Origin: a virus
DNA length: 64,000 nucleotides
Virus record (IMG/VR): IMGVR_UViG_3300025383_000001
Coordinates: 1 to 64,000 of that record
Direction: 5' to 3' (one strand)
Shown: in pieces, positions 57,209 to 64,000 of the stretch
How positions within the stretch are numbered: position 1 is the first letter of the stretch
Layout of the letters: each line of letters begins with the position of its first letter
The notes under the pieces: model-generated
Seen by the model: the letters and a program-made list of their open reading frames with translations, nothing else
The model's database searches: none
Told to the model about the DNA's origin: nothing
Position numbers and translations under genes: made by a program

Positions 57209-58303
57209 ATGTCGGAAGTATTATTAAATAAATTCTCTACCCTCAAAGAAGCAGAGGATATGATTGTGTCTTGTGGTGCTGGCGCAACCTTTCACCTTAT
57301 GGGCGAACCAGGTGTAGGCAAAACCTCAATGTTCCGCAATATTGTTGCAAGAACTGGCTATAAAGGTATTTACATTGACGCACCAAACATCGAGCTTGGA
57401 GAATTGGGAATCCCAATCCCTAACCACGAAACCAAAACTACTCGCATTTATCCAAACGAGCAATGGGGTTTCCACCTAAACGAGCCGCTTGTTATCTTCA
57501 TCGACGAGTTCACCAAAGCCATGCAAGGTGTTAAGAATATGTTGCACCCAATGCTTAACGAGCCACGCATGGTTATGGGTATCCCATTGCACGAGAAAAC
57601 GATAGTCGTAACGGCAGGTAATTACACTACCGACGGTGTAGGCGACACAATGATGAGCCATTCTCGCAATCGTATCTCTGTGGTCAATGTCAAGAAACCG
57701 CACGCAGGCTTTAATCCTGATGGCTCTATTGATGCTGACTCATGGGGTGAATGGGCAGTCAAGAATGATGTAGTCCCCGAAGTATTGGCATGGGTAAAGA
57801 ATAACCCTCAAGCACTAGCCTCATACTTAGACCCATCACAGGCTGGCAACAAATACATCTTCAATCCAAAAGAAGCACAGAAGTCTTTTGTGTCGCCCCG
57901 CTCATTGGTTCGTGCAAGTAATATTCTCAAGCACAGAGCCGACTGCACAACGACAGCCATTACTTGTGCATTGGAAGGGACTATCGGAGCACCTGCGGCT
58001 AGGGATTTGATGGCATTCGTAGATGTGGCGGATAGCCTACCGACATGGGAAGCAATCATCAAAGACCCACAAACCGCTACCGTGCCGACTAGTCCAGCAG
58101 CCTTGTGCTTACTTGCTTTTAGTGCAGTAAATAGAGTTGACCGCAACACCATCTCTAAATTCTTTGACTACCTCAAGCGGACTCCAAAAGAGTTGCAATC
58201 TGTCTTCTGCTTAACAGGCATGAAGAACGACGAGAAGAAAAAGACATTCTTAACCAGCCAAGCATTTACTGATTGGATGCGTGAGAACCAATACTTGTTC
58301 TAA
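57209..58303 (+). CDS. MoxR/CobS-like AAA+ ATPase
   Basis: A 364-residue ATPase. Walker A GEPGVGKT (residues 32-39), Walker B LVIFIDEFTK with Asp99/Glu100, TIVVTAGNYTTDGVGDTMM as sensor 1 with Asn, then HSRNRISVVNV (arginine finger region). MoxR-family ATPases act as chaperones for metal centre or complex assembly, together with a vWA protein, here encoded at 58623. A viral MoxR/vWA pair is known from an archaeal virus (ATV p618/p892). Preceded by AAAGGAAACGGAA and repeat R7. Confidence 0.87.
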   Translation: MSEVLLNKFSTLKEAEDMIVSCGAGATFHLMGEPGVGKTSMFRNIVARTGYKGIYIDAPNIELGELGIPIPNHETKTTRIYPNEQWGFHLNEPLVIFIDEFTKAMQGVKNMLHPMLNEPRMVMGIPLHEKTIVVTAGNYTTDGVGDTMMSHSRNRISVVNVKKPHAGFNPDGSIDADSWGEWAVKNDVVPEVLAWVKNNPQALASYLDPSQAGNKYIFNPKEAQKSFVSPRSLVRASNILKHRADCTTTAITCALEGTIGAPAARDLMAFVDVADSLPTWEAIIKDPQTATVPTSPAALCLLAFSAVNRVDRNTISKFFDYLKRTPKELQSVFCLTGMKNDEKKKTFLTSQAFTDWMRENQYLF

Positions 58304-58305
58304 AC

Positions 58306-58332
58306 GACAGAGTGTCATGGTGACACTTTGTC
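58306..58332. repeat. 27 bp palindromic repeat R8
   Basis: GACAGAGTGTCA-TGG-TGACACTTTGTC. Here the fifth base is G and its partner T, so as RNA a G-U pair would replace the A-A mismatch of most copies; as DNA it breaks the dyad. Confidence 0.9.
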
Positions 58333-58350
58333 CTAACCTAAGGAAACTAT

Positions 58351-58635
58351 ATGAAAAAGAAAATGACAGACGAAATGTTTGAACAAGCAAATCGTCTTAA
58401 AAACGACATTGGCACTTTGCTAGAAGCGTCTGATGTAGAACTTGGATTGATACTGCCTGTGTTGATTGCAATCACTTGTGAAGCGGCGATTATCCAAGCT
58501 GAAATGAAACCGCACGAGTTTCTACGCTCAATCACAAATGGTGTATGTGCAATGATTGACTTATCTCAGGAAGTTGAGGAAGAAGAAGATGATGAACCAA
58601 CCGATGGAAGGAATAATATTCAATGGCTAAACTAA
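58351..58635 (+). CDS. hypothetical acidic protein in the MoxR/vWA cassette
   Basis: A 94-residue protein. Helical middle (RLKNDIGTLLEASDVELGLI, LPVLIAITCEAAIIQAEMKP) and a very acidic end (LSQEVEEEEDDEPTDGRNNI). It lies between the ATPase and the vWA genes and overlaps the latter by 13 bases, so it may be a cassette subunit. No named domain. Confidence 0.6.
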   Translation: MKKKMTDEMFEQANRLKNDIGTLLEASDVELGLILPVLIAITCEAAIIQAEMKPHEFLRSITNGVCAMIDLSQEVEEEEDDEPTDGRNNIQWLN

Positions 58636-59858
58636 CTGCCGAACAACGCATCGAAAGATGCCATGTGCAACTTATGAAGCACAGGAACTTTGCCCTGTTC
58701 TCAGGCTTATTTATGATTGGCAAGGTGACTGTTGCCGAAAACACCAATCATGGAACTGCGGCGACTAATGGTGTTGATGTGACCTATGACAGAGCATTCG
58801 TCGATAGGCTCAACGATAAGCAACTAGCCTTTCTTATACTGCACGAGAATATGCACAAGGCTTATCGACATCTTGTCGTATGGGAAAGCCTGCATCGCAA
58901 GAATAGGATGCTCGCAAATGCGGCGTGCGACTATGTCATAAATTTACAGATTCGTGATTATGACCCTAGCGAATACGATACGCAATTCCCAACCGACGAG
59001 TTCGGCAATCAGATGGGTTTGATTGACGAGAAGTATCGTGGCATGGACTCTGCCCAAGTATTCAAGCTACTCGAAGAAGAACATGGCGGTGGTGGCGGTG
59101 GTGGCGGTGGTGATGGTGATGGAAAAATCTTTGTCGTAGGCGATGGCAACGGATTCGACCATCACGATTGGGAAGATGCACAAGAACTATCCGATACCGA
59201 AAAGGAAGAAATAGCCAAAGAGATTGAGTCTGCGTTGCGTCAGGGCTCTATCCTAGTCGGCAAGCTAGGCGGTAATGTTTCTCGTGAGATAGGCGACATG
59301 CTAACTCCCAAAGTAGATTGGAAAGAAGCGTTGCGTGATTTCGTCAAGTCATCCACGCAAGGCAAGGAAAAGTCTACATGGAAGCGACTGCATAAACGCT
59401 ATATCGGTATGGATATCGTGATGCCCTCACAATATTCTGAAAAGGTAGGCGGCATTGCTATCGGTATCGACACATCAGGCTCGATTGGTTCGGAAGAACT
59501 TAATCAATTCTTATCTGAAGTTAAGTCTATCTGCGAAGAAGTATCACCCGAACAGATTGATTTGCTTTATTGGGATACTCATGTGGCTTCTAGAGAAACA
59601 TATATGCAGAACGAGCTTGCAGGTCTGGAACAAAACACCAAGCCAGCAGGCGGTGGTGGGACTGACCCGACTTGTGTGCCTAAGTTTATGGCGAAGCATG
59701 ATATCAAAGCCGAGTGCCTTATCTTTCTGACCGATGGATATATCGGGCGACAAAACCCAAGCGACTATTCAAGCCTGACCATGCCTGTGTTGTGGTGCAT
59801 CAAAGGCAATAGTCATTTTAACGAAGCCGTAGTTGGCAAAGTAGTTCATGTTGAATAA
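58623..59858 (+). CDS. DUF2201-like metallopeptidase with vWA domain
   Basis: A 411-residue protein. LAFLILHENMHKAYRHLVVW gives HExxH (His74, Glu75, His78), followed by CDYVINLQIRDYD as in DUF2201-type putative metallopeptidases. A Gly-rich linker at about residue 160 leads to a vWA domain: GIAIGIDTSGSIGSEELNQF with MIDAS-type Asp283-Thr-Ser-Gly-Ser, GGGGTDPTCVP and FLTDGYIG. Pairing with the MoxR ATPase two genes upstream matches known vWA-MoxR systems. Peptidase activity is possible but not shown. Confidence 0.85.
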   Translation: MAKLTAEQRIERCHVQLMKHRNFALFSGLFMIGKVTVAENTNHGTAATNGVDVTYDRAFVDRLNDKQLAFLILHENMHKAYRHLVVWESLHRKNRMLANAACDYVINLQIRDYDPSEYDTQFPTDEFGNQMGLIDEKYRGMDSAQVFKLLEEEHGGGGGGGGGDGDGKIFVVGDGNGFDHHDWEDAQELSDTEKEEIAKEIESALRQGSILVGKLGGNVSREIGDMLTPKVDWKEALRDFVKSSTQGKEKSTWKRLHKRYIGMDIVMPSQYSEKVGGIAIGIDTSGSIGSEELNQFLSEVKSICEEVSPEQIDLLYWDTHVASRETYMQNELAGLEQNTKPAGGGGTDPTCVPKFMAKHDIKAECLIFLTDGYIGRQNPSDYSSLTMPVLWCIKGNSHFNEAVVGKVVHVE

Positions 59859-59868
59859 GGAGAAACAA

Positions 59869-60099
59869 ATGATTGAAACCAAAATGCCGAAAGGCAGAGC
59901 AAGAGATGGAAAGATAAACATCAGCCTCAACCCTGAGACTGTTGCTCAACTCGTCGTAGTAAAAGATGATATCGGAACTGCCCTGGGCTTTTCCGTATCG
60001 TATTCCCAAGCAATACAACACCTCATTAAGCATTTCAACCAACGGACAGAGTGTCAAGGTGACACTTTGTCCCAACCAAACGGAGAGTCAAATGAATAA
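59869..60099 (+). CDS. ribbon-helix-helix-like DNA-binding protein
   Basis: A 76-residue protein; start 59869 after AAGGAGAAACAA. DGKINISLNPETVAQLVVVK followed by SVSYSQAIQHLIKHF is a beta strand plus two helices, as in RHH (Arc/CopG-like) domains, with a polar end. Its 3' end contains repeat R9, so the last codons (TECQGDTLSQPNGES) come from the repeat. An autoregulatory role through the palindrome is plausible. Confidence 0.6.
   Translation: MIETKMPKGRARDGKINISLNPETVAQLVVVKDDIGTALGFSVSYSQAIQHLIKHFNQRTECQGDTLSQPNGESNE
60045..60071. repeat. 27 bp palindromic repeat R9
   Basis: GACAGAGTGTCA-AGG-TGACACTTTGTC inside the end of the RHH-like gene. It is followed by CCCAACCAAACGGAG, as after R4, supplying the ribosome binding site of the next gene. 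Confidence 0.9.
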
Positions 60100-60979
60100 C
60101 TCAATCAACATCTCATCATCAGCCATGCTAGTCGAACTAAGCATCCGTAGTTGGACTGCACGCAAGTTGGACAAGCGTGTTTCTAGCGAAGTAGATACGG
60201 CTAAAGGGGCAAAGACCAGAGTGGTAAACGCAAACAAGAACCTACTCGCAGGCACAGGGGTTCTTGATACCATCATCAAGTATGCCGCCAATGCTCGTGC
60301 ATGGCACAACGCACAAACTCTGCCGTGGTCTGACAACGGCTCTCGCTTGTTGCCTGTATCTAACTTTGTAAATTACAAAGAGCAACTCAATGTGCTTGAG
60401 CAGAACTACACCGCATTGGTCGGTAAGTTTATCACCGCATACCCAGACCTAGTTAGTGCGGCTGCGTTTCAGTTGGGCGACTTGTTCGATAGGTCAGAGT
60501 ATCCCGACGCAAGCAAGATAGCGACGAAGTTTAGTTTCAATTACAGTTTCTTTCCTGTGCCGACTGCTGGCAGTTTTCTTCCCGACCTAATCGAAGAAGC
60601 CAAGCGTGAAGTGCAAGACAGTTGCAGTAAGGCTTACGACGAGCGTCTTAACAATGCAATGCGTGAAGCGTGGGATAGGTTGCATGATTGTCTTATTCGT
60701 ATGAGTGAGCGACTAGCACCAGCAACACCAAGACCATTAAAGGATGGGACATTTACTGATGTTCCTGTATTCCGTGACAGCCTTGTCGAGAATGCGTTAG
60801 AGTTAACAAGCCTCCTAACACATTTTAATCTTACGAACGACCACAATCTTGACCTTGCCAAGCAAGAGTTGTATCAGGCAATCAAGAACCACGATGCCGA
60901 CTCGCTACGCAAAAACGCACAGGCTCGTGAAGTAGTCAAGGCAAAGGTAGATGCGATTCTTAACAAGTTTAATTTCTAA
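60092..60979 (+). CDS. DUF3150-like protein of the MoxR/vWA cassette
   Basis: A 295-residue protein, start at 60092 after CGGAGAGTCAA. SIRSWTARKLDKRVSSEVDT, TIIKYAANARAWHNAQTLPW, SNFVNYKEQLNVLEQNYTAL, then helices. It resembles DUF3150 proteins, found in plasmid and phage gene sets with CobS-like AAA+ and vWA/CobT genes. The identity is moderate by eye, but the neighbourhood fits. Almost all helical; biochemical role unknown. Confidence 0.6.
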   Translation: MNNSINISSSAMLVELSIRSWTARKLDKRVSSEVDTAKGAKTRVVNANKNLLAGTGVLDTIIKYAANARAWHNAQTLPWSDNGSRLLPVSNFVNYKEQLNVLEQNYTALVGKFITAYPDLVSAAAFQLGDLFDRSEYPDASKIATKFSFNYSFFPVPTAGSFLPDLIEEAKREVQDSCSKAYDERLNNAMREAWDRLHDCLIRMSERLAPATPRPLKDGTFTDVPVFRDSLVENALELTSLLTHFNLTNDHNLDLAKQELYQAIKNHDADSLRKNAQAREVVKAKVDAILNKFNF

Positions 60980-60988
60980 GGGGTAAGT

Positions 60989-61858
60989 ATGATAGCAATA
61001 GATAAATCAGTCTTAAAGAAAGAATACCGAGACGCAGAGGTTGACCAAATGCTGGTTAACTTTGCCGACTTGGTAGGCTTTGCCAAGCCATGTTGCAATT
61101 TCGTGTTAGACGATAACTGCGTGGACAGGGAATGGGTAGTCGACGAGCAGAACAAAAGTCTCAGCAAACACTATATCCGTAGGCTCAGGGTGTTTGAGAA
61201 CGGCGAGGAGTTGGGCGACATAGGTGTGTCTAGACGCTACACAGGCGGTTCGTCTGACATGGTCTACAAGGTTCGAAGTTTTCGTATTGTCAAAGAACGG
61301 GGCGACCGCAACGGAGTGACGGCTAAAGATATTAAGGTTGCTCTCCGCCACGCTAAAAAAGTATTTGTTTCTAGAGAATCAGCAGAACTTATAGCCCAAG
61401 TAAAAAATGCAGTAGACAGCCATGTTAATTATCTAGAAAGCCGAACATGCCATCAGTTGCAATGGACTATGGATAGTATGGCGACTAGTGTAGACCTTGC
61501 TTTGCACGCACAAGAAGCTAGGCGAAAGGGGGAGCAAGTAGTTTCCGTTCCTTTGAGTATGGTCAGGGTTAATAATAAAATAGAAGACCACGATGCGGCT
61601 TGCGATAGATACAGAGAAGCTAAGTCTTTGTTAGATGGTATACAAAATGGCAAAGGCTATGGTGTATTTTGTCGCATTGACAATAGCTTAGTTGTGTATA
61701 GCTATTCTACGAACACGGTTAAGCGATACGCTAGCTTTGAAGAATTGCCCGAACCCATACAGAGTAAGTATGCAATGTTCAAGGTTCTCGACAAAGAAGA
61801 GCCACACGAAACAATCGGATGCAAGTTTGATGAGGGCTACTTTTATGTGGTAGAGTAG
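60989..61858 (+). CDS. hypothetical protein
   Basis: A 289-residue protein. KEYRDAEVDQMLVNFADLVG, VDEQNKSLSKHYIRRLRVFE and SRRYTGGSSDMVYKVRSFRI form a beta-rich first half; helices follow (DIKVALRHAKKVFVSRESAE), then a second beta region (YGVFCRIDNSLVVYSYSTNT). No family was recognised. It closes the MoxR/vWA operon. Function unknown. Confidence 0.65.
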   Translation: MIAIDKSVLKKEYRDAEVDQMLVNFADLVGFAKPCCNFVLDDNCVDREWVVDEQNKSLSKHYIRRLRVFENGEELGDIGVSRRYTGGSSDMVYKVRSFRIVKERGDRNGVTAKDIKVALRHAKKVFVSRESAELIAQVKNAVDSHVNYLESRTCHQLQWTMDSMATSVDLALHAQEARRKGEQVVSVPLSMVRVNNKIEDHDAACDRYREAKSLLDGIQNGKGYGVFCRIDNSLVVYSYSTNTVKRYASFEELPEPIQSKYAMFKVLDKEEPHETIGCKFDEGYFYVVE

Positions 61859-61986
61859 TCTCTGACTTCCGTGGGAATTTTTGATTGGGTTTGTAGAACC
61901 TAGTATGATGCGAAGCAAGCCACGGCTTATGCCGACAATCTCCCCCTAGCGTAAGTAGGATACGCAATCTACTTGACCTACACCAA

Positions 61987-62008
61987 GCCACCTTCGGGTG
62001 GCTTTTTT
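61987..62008 (+). terminator. rho-independent terminator
   Basis: GCCACC-TTCG-GGTGGC (61987-62002), a classic UUCG loop, followed by TTTTTT. Confidence 0.9.
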
Positions 62009-62013
62009 ATTGG

Positions 62014-62040
62014 GACAAAGTGTCACGATGACACTATGTC
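62014..62040. repeat. 27 bp palindromic repeat R10
   Basis: GACAAAGTGTCA-CGA-TGACACTATGTC, upstream of promoter P3 (its -35 begins 29 bases later), in a good position for an operator or activator site. Confidence 0.9.
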
Positions 62041-62068
62041 TTCGGGTTAACACCTACAAAAAAACTTC

Positions 62069-62096
62069 TTGCATTTATCTGGGGAAGGACTATACT
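62069..62096 (+). promoter_or_regulatory. promoter P3
   Basis: TTGCAT (62069-62074), 16 bases, TATACT (62091-62096), with the same -10 as P1 and P2. It drives the nuclease-polymerase unit. Confidence 0.65.
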
Positions 62097-62125
62097 GTGT
62101 CAATAATTATATTAAAGGATGCAGT

Positions 62126-62428
62126 ATGACCCCCGAATCAAAGGTCAAAGCTCAAGTAGTTAAGCTACTTAAAGAGAATGACATATATTACTTCTTTCCA
62201 GCCACGCACGGTTATGGTCGTTCGGGTGTGCCCGATATTGTCTGTTGCTACAATAGCCAGTTCCTAGCCATAGAATGCAAAGCAGGCAAGGGCAAAACAA
62301 CTGCACTCCAAGAAAAAGAAATTAAAAAGATTCGTGATGCGGGTGGACATGCCTTTGTCATCAACGAGACCAACATTCACACACTAGCCTTGTATTTATT
62401 GGGGGGACAAGATGACGACCGATGCTAA
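62126..62428 (+). CDS. VRR-NUC domain nuclease
   Basis: A 100-residue protein; start at 62126 (an in-frame ATG at 62069 overlaps the promoter). ESKVKAQVVKLLKENDIYYF, GYGRSGVPDIVCCYNSQFLA and IECKAGKGKTTALQEKEIKK contain the VRR-NUC catalytic pattern GxPD...ExK (Asp of VPD, Glu and Lys of IECK), ending HAFVI. Phage VRR-NUC proteins are probable structure-specific or Holliday-junction nucleases. First gene of the P3 unit. Confidence 0.87.
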   Translation: MTPESKVKAQVVKLLKENDIYYFFPATHGYGRSGVPDIVCCYNSQFLAIECKAGKGKTTALQEKEIKKIRDAGGHAFVINETNIHTLALYLLGGQDDDRC

Positions 62429-62705
62429 AAGTATGACCAGTTCCAAAGAAATGAACAACGGTATTGAAATTATTTTAAAGCGGATGGAAACCCACCCCGA
62501 AGAATTTTATGGGGAAAGCAAGAAGTGGGCATTCATGTATAAAGAATATTTCCGTGACATTATGACTGAGTCCGAGAAAGCCGCCATTCACGAGAAGCTG
62601 AAGGAAATCCGTCGTGCGGAATTAACTTATCAAGTAATGCGGACAATGACAGAAGAGCCTGAGTATGAATACAAATGGGTGGCTGACACTAGGGTTAAAT
62701 ACTAA
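62412..62705 (+). CDS. hypothetical protein
   Basis: A 97-residue protein. MNNGIEIILKRMETHPEEFY, SKKWAFMYKEYFRDIMTESE, AAIHEKLKEIRRAELTYQVM are helices; the end is acidic-basic mixed (EPEYEYKWVADTRVKY). It overlaps both neighbours. No family recognised; it may be an accessory of the replication genes. Confidence 0.65.
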   Translation: MTTDAKSMTSSKEMNNGIEIILKRMETHPEEFYGESKKWAFMYKEYFRDIMTESEKAAIHEKLKEIRRAELTYQVMRTMTEEPEYEYKWVADTRVKY

Positions 62706-63127
62706 TGAGCCTAGTCAAAGCCTTCGAGCAAGAACTCTACGATAAATACGACGCACCAGCAAAGGAAGCGGTTGCTCGCTACCTGATGGACACTTGCGGG
62801 TATGAAGTCACTCCCAATAACGACGCCTACGGCATCGACCTTTTGGTCAAAAAAGCTGGCTCAACGATTGGTGCAGTAGAAGTAGAAGTCCGCCAATGGA
62901 GTCCTATTTGTCCGTTCCCAACAATCCACGTGCCTAGCCGTAAGACTAAATTTTTTGGTGGTAACTCTTTGTTCTTTGCTTTAACAAAAGACATGAAGCA
63001 CGCATATTGGATTGAGTCTAAAGAAATACTCAAGCATCCAATGAAAGAAGTTCGTAATGTAAAAGTCGTAAGTGGTGAATTGTTTTACGATGTGCCGACT
63101 AACGAATTTAATTTTGTAGATTTATGA
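62705..63127 (+). CDS. possible PD-(D/E)xK nuclease-like protein
   Basis: A 140-residue protein. NDAYGIDLLVKKAGSTIGAV followed by EVEVRQW gives D-x(n)-ExE spacing as in restriction-like folds, with a preceding helix (AVARYLMDTCGYEV) in the usual place. The final half is beta-rich. The expected Lys of the ExK is not clear, so activity is uncertain. Overlaps the polymerase start by four bases. Confidence 0.5.
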   Translation: MSLVKAFEQELYDKYDAPAKEAVARYLMDTCGYEVTPNNDAYGIDLLVKKAGSTIGAVEVEVRQWSPICPFPTIHVPSRKTKFFGGNSLFFALTKDMKHAYWIESKEILKHPMKEVRNVKVVSGELFYDVPTNEFNFVDL

Positions 63128-64000
63128 ATATTTTAACAATCGACTTCGAAACTTATTACGCTAGGGACTTTAGCTTGACCAAGCTAACTACTGAAGAGTA
63201 TGTGCGTGATGATCGTTTTGAAGTTATCGGAGTATCAGTAAAGGAGAATGATGATGAAGTTAGATGGTTTAGCGGTTCTCACAAAGAAATACTGGATTTC
63301 CTGCATAGCTACGACTGGAGTAATTCTTTTGCTCTTGCCCATAACGCTATGTTTGACTCTGCTATTCTCAGTTGGCGGTTTGGTATTCGCCCAATGGCTT
63401 GGCTGGACACGCTTAGCATGGCTCGTGCGACGGATGGTTTGGAGGCTGGAAACAGTTTGGCTAAACTTGCTGTGCGCTACAACCTCGGACGAAAAGGGAC
63501 AGAAGTTGTTGAAGCCCTCGGCAAACGACGTCAAGATTTTAGCGTCAATGATCTTAGCGCATATGGCGGATATTGTAATAATGACGTGGAGTTAACCTAC
63601 GCTCTTTTTCAAGTCCTATCACAACGCTTTAGCCTCAGTGAACTTAAGCTAATTGATGTAACCATCAAGATGTTTGCCGAGCCGACACTATTTTTAGATA
63701 CTACGTTGCTTGAGCAACACCTCATGCAGGTAAGAGACCGCAAAGAGAAATTGCTTGCTGCTTGTGTAGCAGATAAAGATACGCTTATGAGCAACCCCAA
63801 GCTAGCTGAATTGCTAATTTCACTTGGTGTTGAGCCCCCTATGAAAATAAGTCCAGCCAATGGAAAGGATACATATGCGTTTGCCAAAAACGACGAAGGA
63901 TTCAAGGCTCTTGCAGAACACCCCGATGAGCGTGTCCAAGCCGTTGTTGCCGCTCGTTTGGGCACTAAATCAACGCTTGAGGAAACTCGTACAGAACGAT
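63124..64000 (+). CDS. family A DNA polymerase, 3'-5' exonuclease part (truncated by window)
   Basis: The frame runs open to the end of the window. NILTIDFETYYARDFSLTKL carries exonuclease motif I (DxE), LAHNAMFDSAILSW motif II, and AYGGYCNNDVELTYALFQVL motif III (Asp), the DnaQ-like order. Helical sequence follows, as before the polymerase domain, which lies beyond base 64000. It replicates the phage genome together with the primase-helicase at 8811. ATG overlaps the previous stop. Confidence 0.87.
   Translation, partial: MNILTIDFETYYARDFSLTKLTTEEYVRDDRFEVIGVSVKENDDEVRWFSGSHKEILDFLHSYDWSNSFALAHNAMFDSAILSWRFGIRPMAWLDTLSMARATDGLEAGNSLAKLAVRYNLGRKGTEVVEALGKRRQDFSVNDLSAYGGYCNNDVELTYALFQVLSQRFSLSELKLIDVTIKMFAEPTLFLDTTLLEQHLMQVRDRKEKLLAACVADKDTLMSNPKLAELLISLGVEPPMKISPANGKDTYAFAKNDEGFKALAEHPDERVQAVVAARLGTKSTLEETRTER

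Larger units (their letters stand above)
61859..62125 (+). other. 267-base gap with candidate small RNA, terminator, repeat and promoter
   Basis: No gene is seen. After the preceding stop come GCGTA-(7 nt)-TACGC (near 61956-61972), a strong terminator (61987-62008), repeat R10 and promoter P3. The stretch 61900-62008 could be an independent small RNA ending at the terminator, but no promoter for it is clear. Confidence 0.45.

Noticed and set aside
59966-60091. Longer N terminus for the 60092 gene
   Set aside because: It would translate the RHH gene end and repeat R9 in another frame; a good ribosome binding site lies at 60081 before the ATG at 60092.
52035-62040. A CRISPR array
   Set aside because: The repeats are palindromic but are separated by hundreds to thousands of bases of genes, with no regular spacers and no cas genes.
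1-64000. Prophage or integrative element
   Set aside because: No integrase, attachment site, host gene or repressor-lysogeny module is visible in the window.

Overview
The window is part of a tailed double-stranded DNA bacteriophage genome (Caudoviricetes). It carries large and small terminase, portal, scaffold, major capsid, tail and ejection genes, a lysis cassette, a primase-helicase and the start of a family A DNA polymerase. No integrase, excisionase or lysogeny module is visible, so a lytic lifestyle is inferred. There is no tape-measure or sheath gene. Instead there are P22/T7-like tube or adaptor proteins and very large internal-virion-type proteins, which suggests podovirus-like morphology. 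Base composition is moderately AT-rich. Several families (the LTDEEI...FARAI small proteins, DUF3310, the late-gene set) remind me of phages of freshwater Betaproteobacteria, but the host is inference. The sequence is open at both ends: a glycosyltransferase is cut at base 1 and a DNA polymerase at base 64000.

Layout. (1) Bases 1-5100, plus strand: a glycan-related accessory island with a GT10 fucosyltransferase, an FkbM-like methyltransferase, a radical SAM/SPASM enzyme, two GT-A glycosyltransferases and a run of small proteins joined by a repeated 23-25 bp junction. (2) 5095-11814, plus strand: replication and recombination, with an HNH protein, a SNF2-like helicase, a candidate ssDNA-binding protein, an HTH protein, a tRNA-like hairpin element and a PrimPol/DUF927 primase-helicase. 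It ends at a strong terminator. (3) 11894-50590, minus strand: one long late region. In transcription order it reads small terminase, large terminase, portal, GroES-like co-chaperonin, scaffold, capsid, a cluster of small Lys-rich proteins, adaptor and tube proteins, tail fibres (three polyglycine proteins and a 17-repeat protein), chaperone, lysis genes (membrane protein, holin, Rz with embedded Rz1, GH19 endolysin) and ejection proteins of 511, 894 and 2074 residues. A GNAT-HNH pair sits on the opposite strand next to the capsid gene. (4) 50591-51021: a divergent control region. (5) 51022-64000, plus strand: probable early/middle genes. These are mostly small unknowns in tight ATGA overlaps, then a MoxR AAA+ ATPase / vWA-metallopeptidase / possible DUF3150 cassette, then VRR-NUC, a nuclease-like protein and DNA polymerase.

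The most unusual signals are in the right arm. Ten copies of a 27 bp imperfect palindrome (GACAAAGTGTCA-N3-TGACACTATGTC) lie between, or at the borders of, genes from 52 to 62 kb. Two near-identical promoter modules sit upstream of small genes, one of them preceding one member of a paralogous gene pair. A GTTC/GAAC array of about 300 bp lies in the largest non-coding gap. A sharply bounded island holds 20 CCWGG sites in about 1.14 kb. Together these look like a private regulatory network for the early/middle genes, including the MoxR/vWA cassette.

All calls are made by eye from sequence and translated motifs. No database search was possible.
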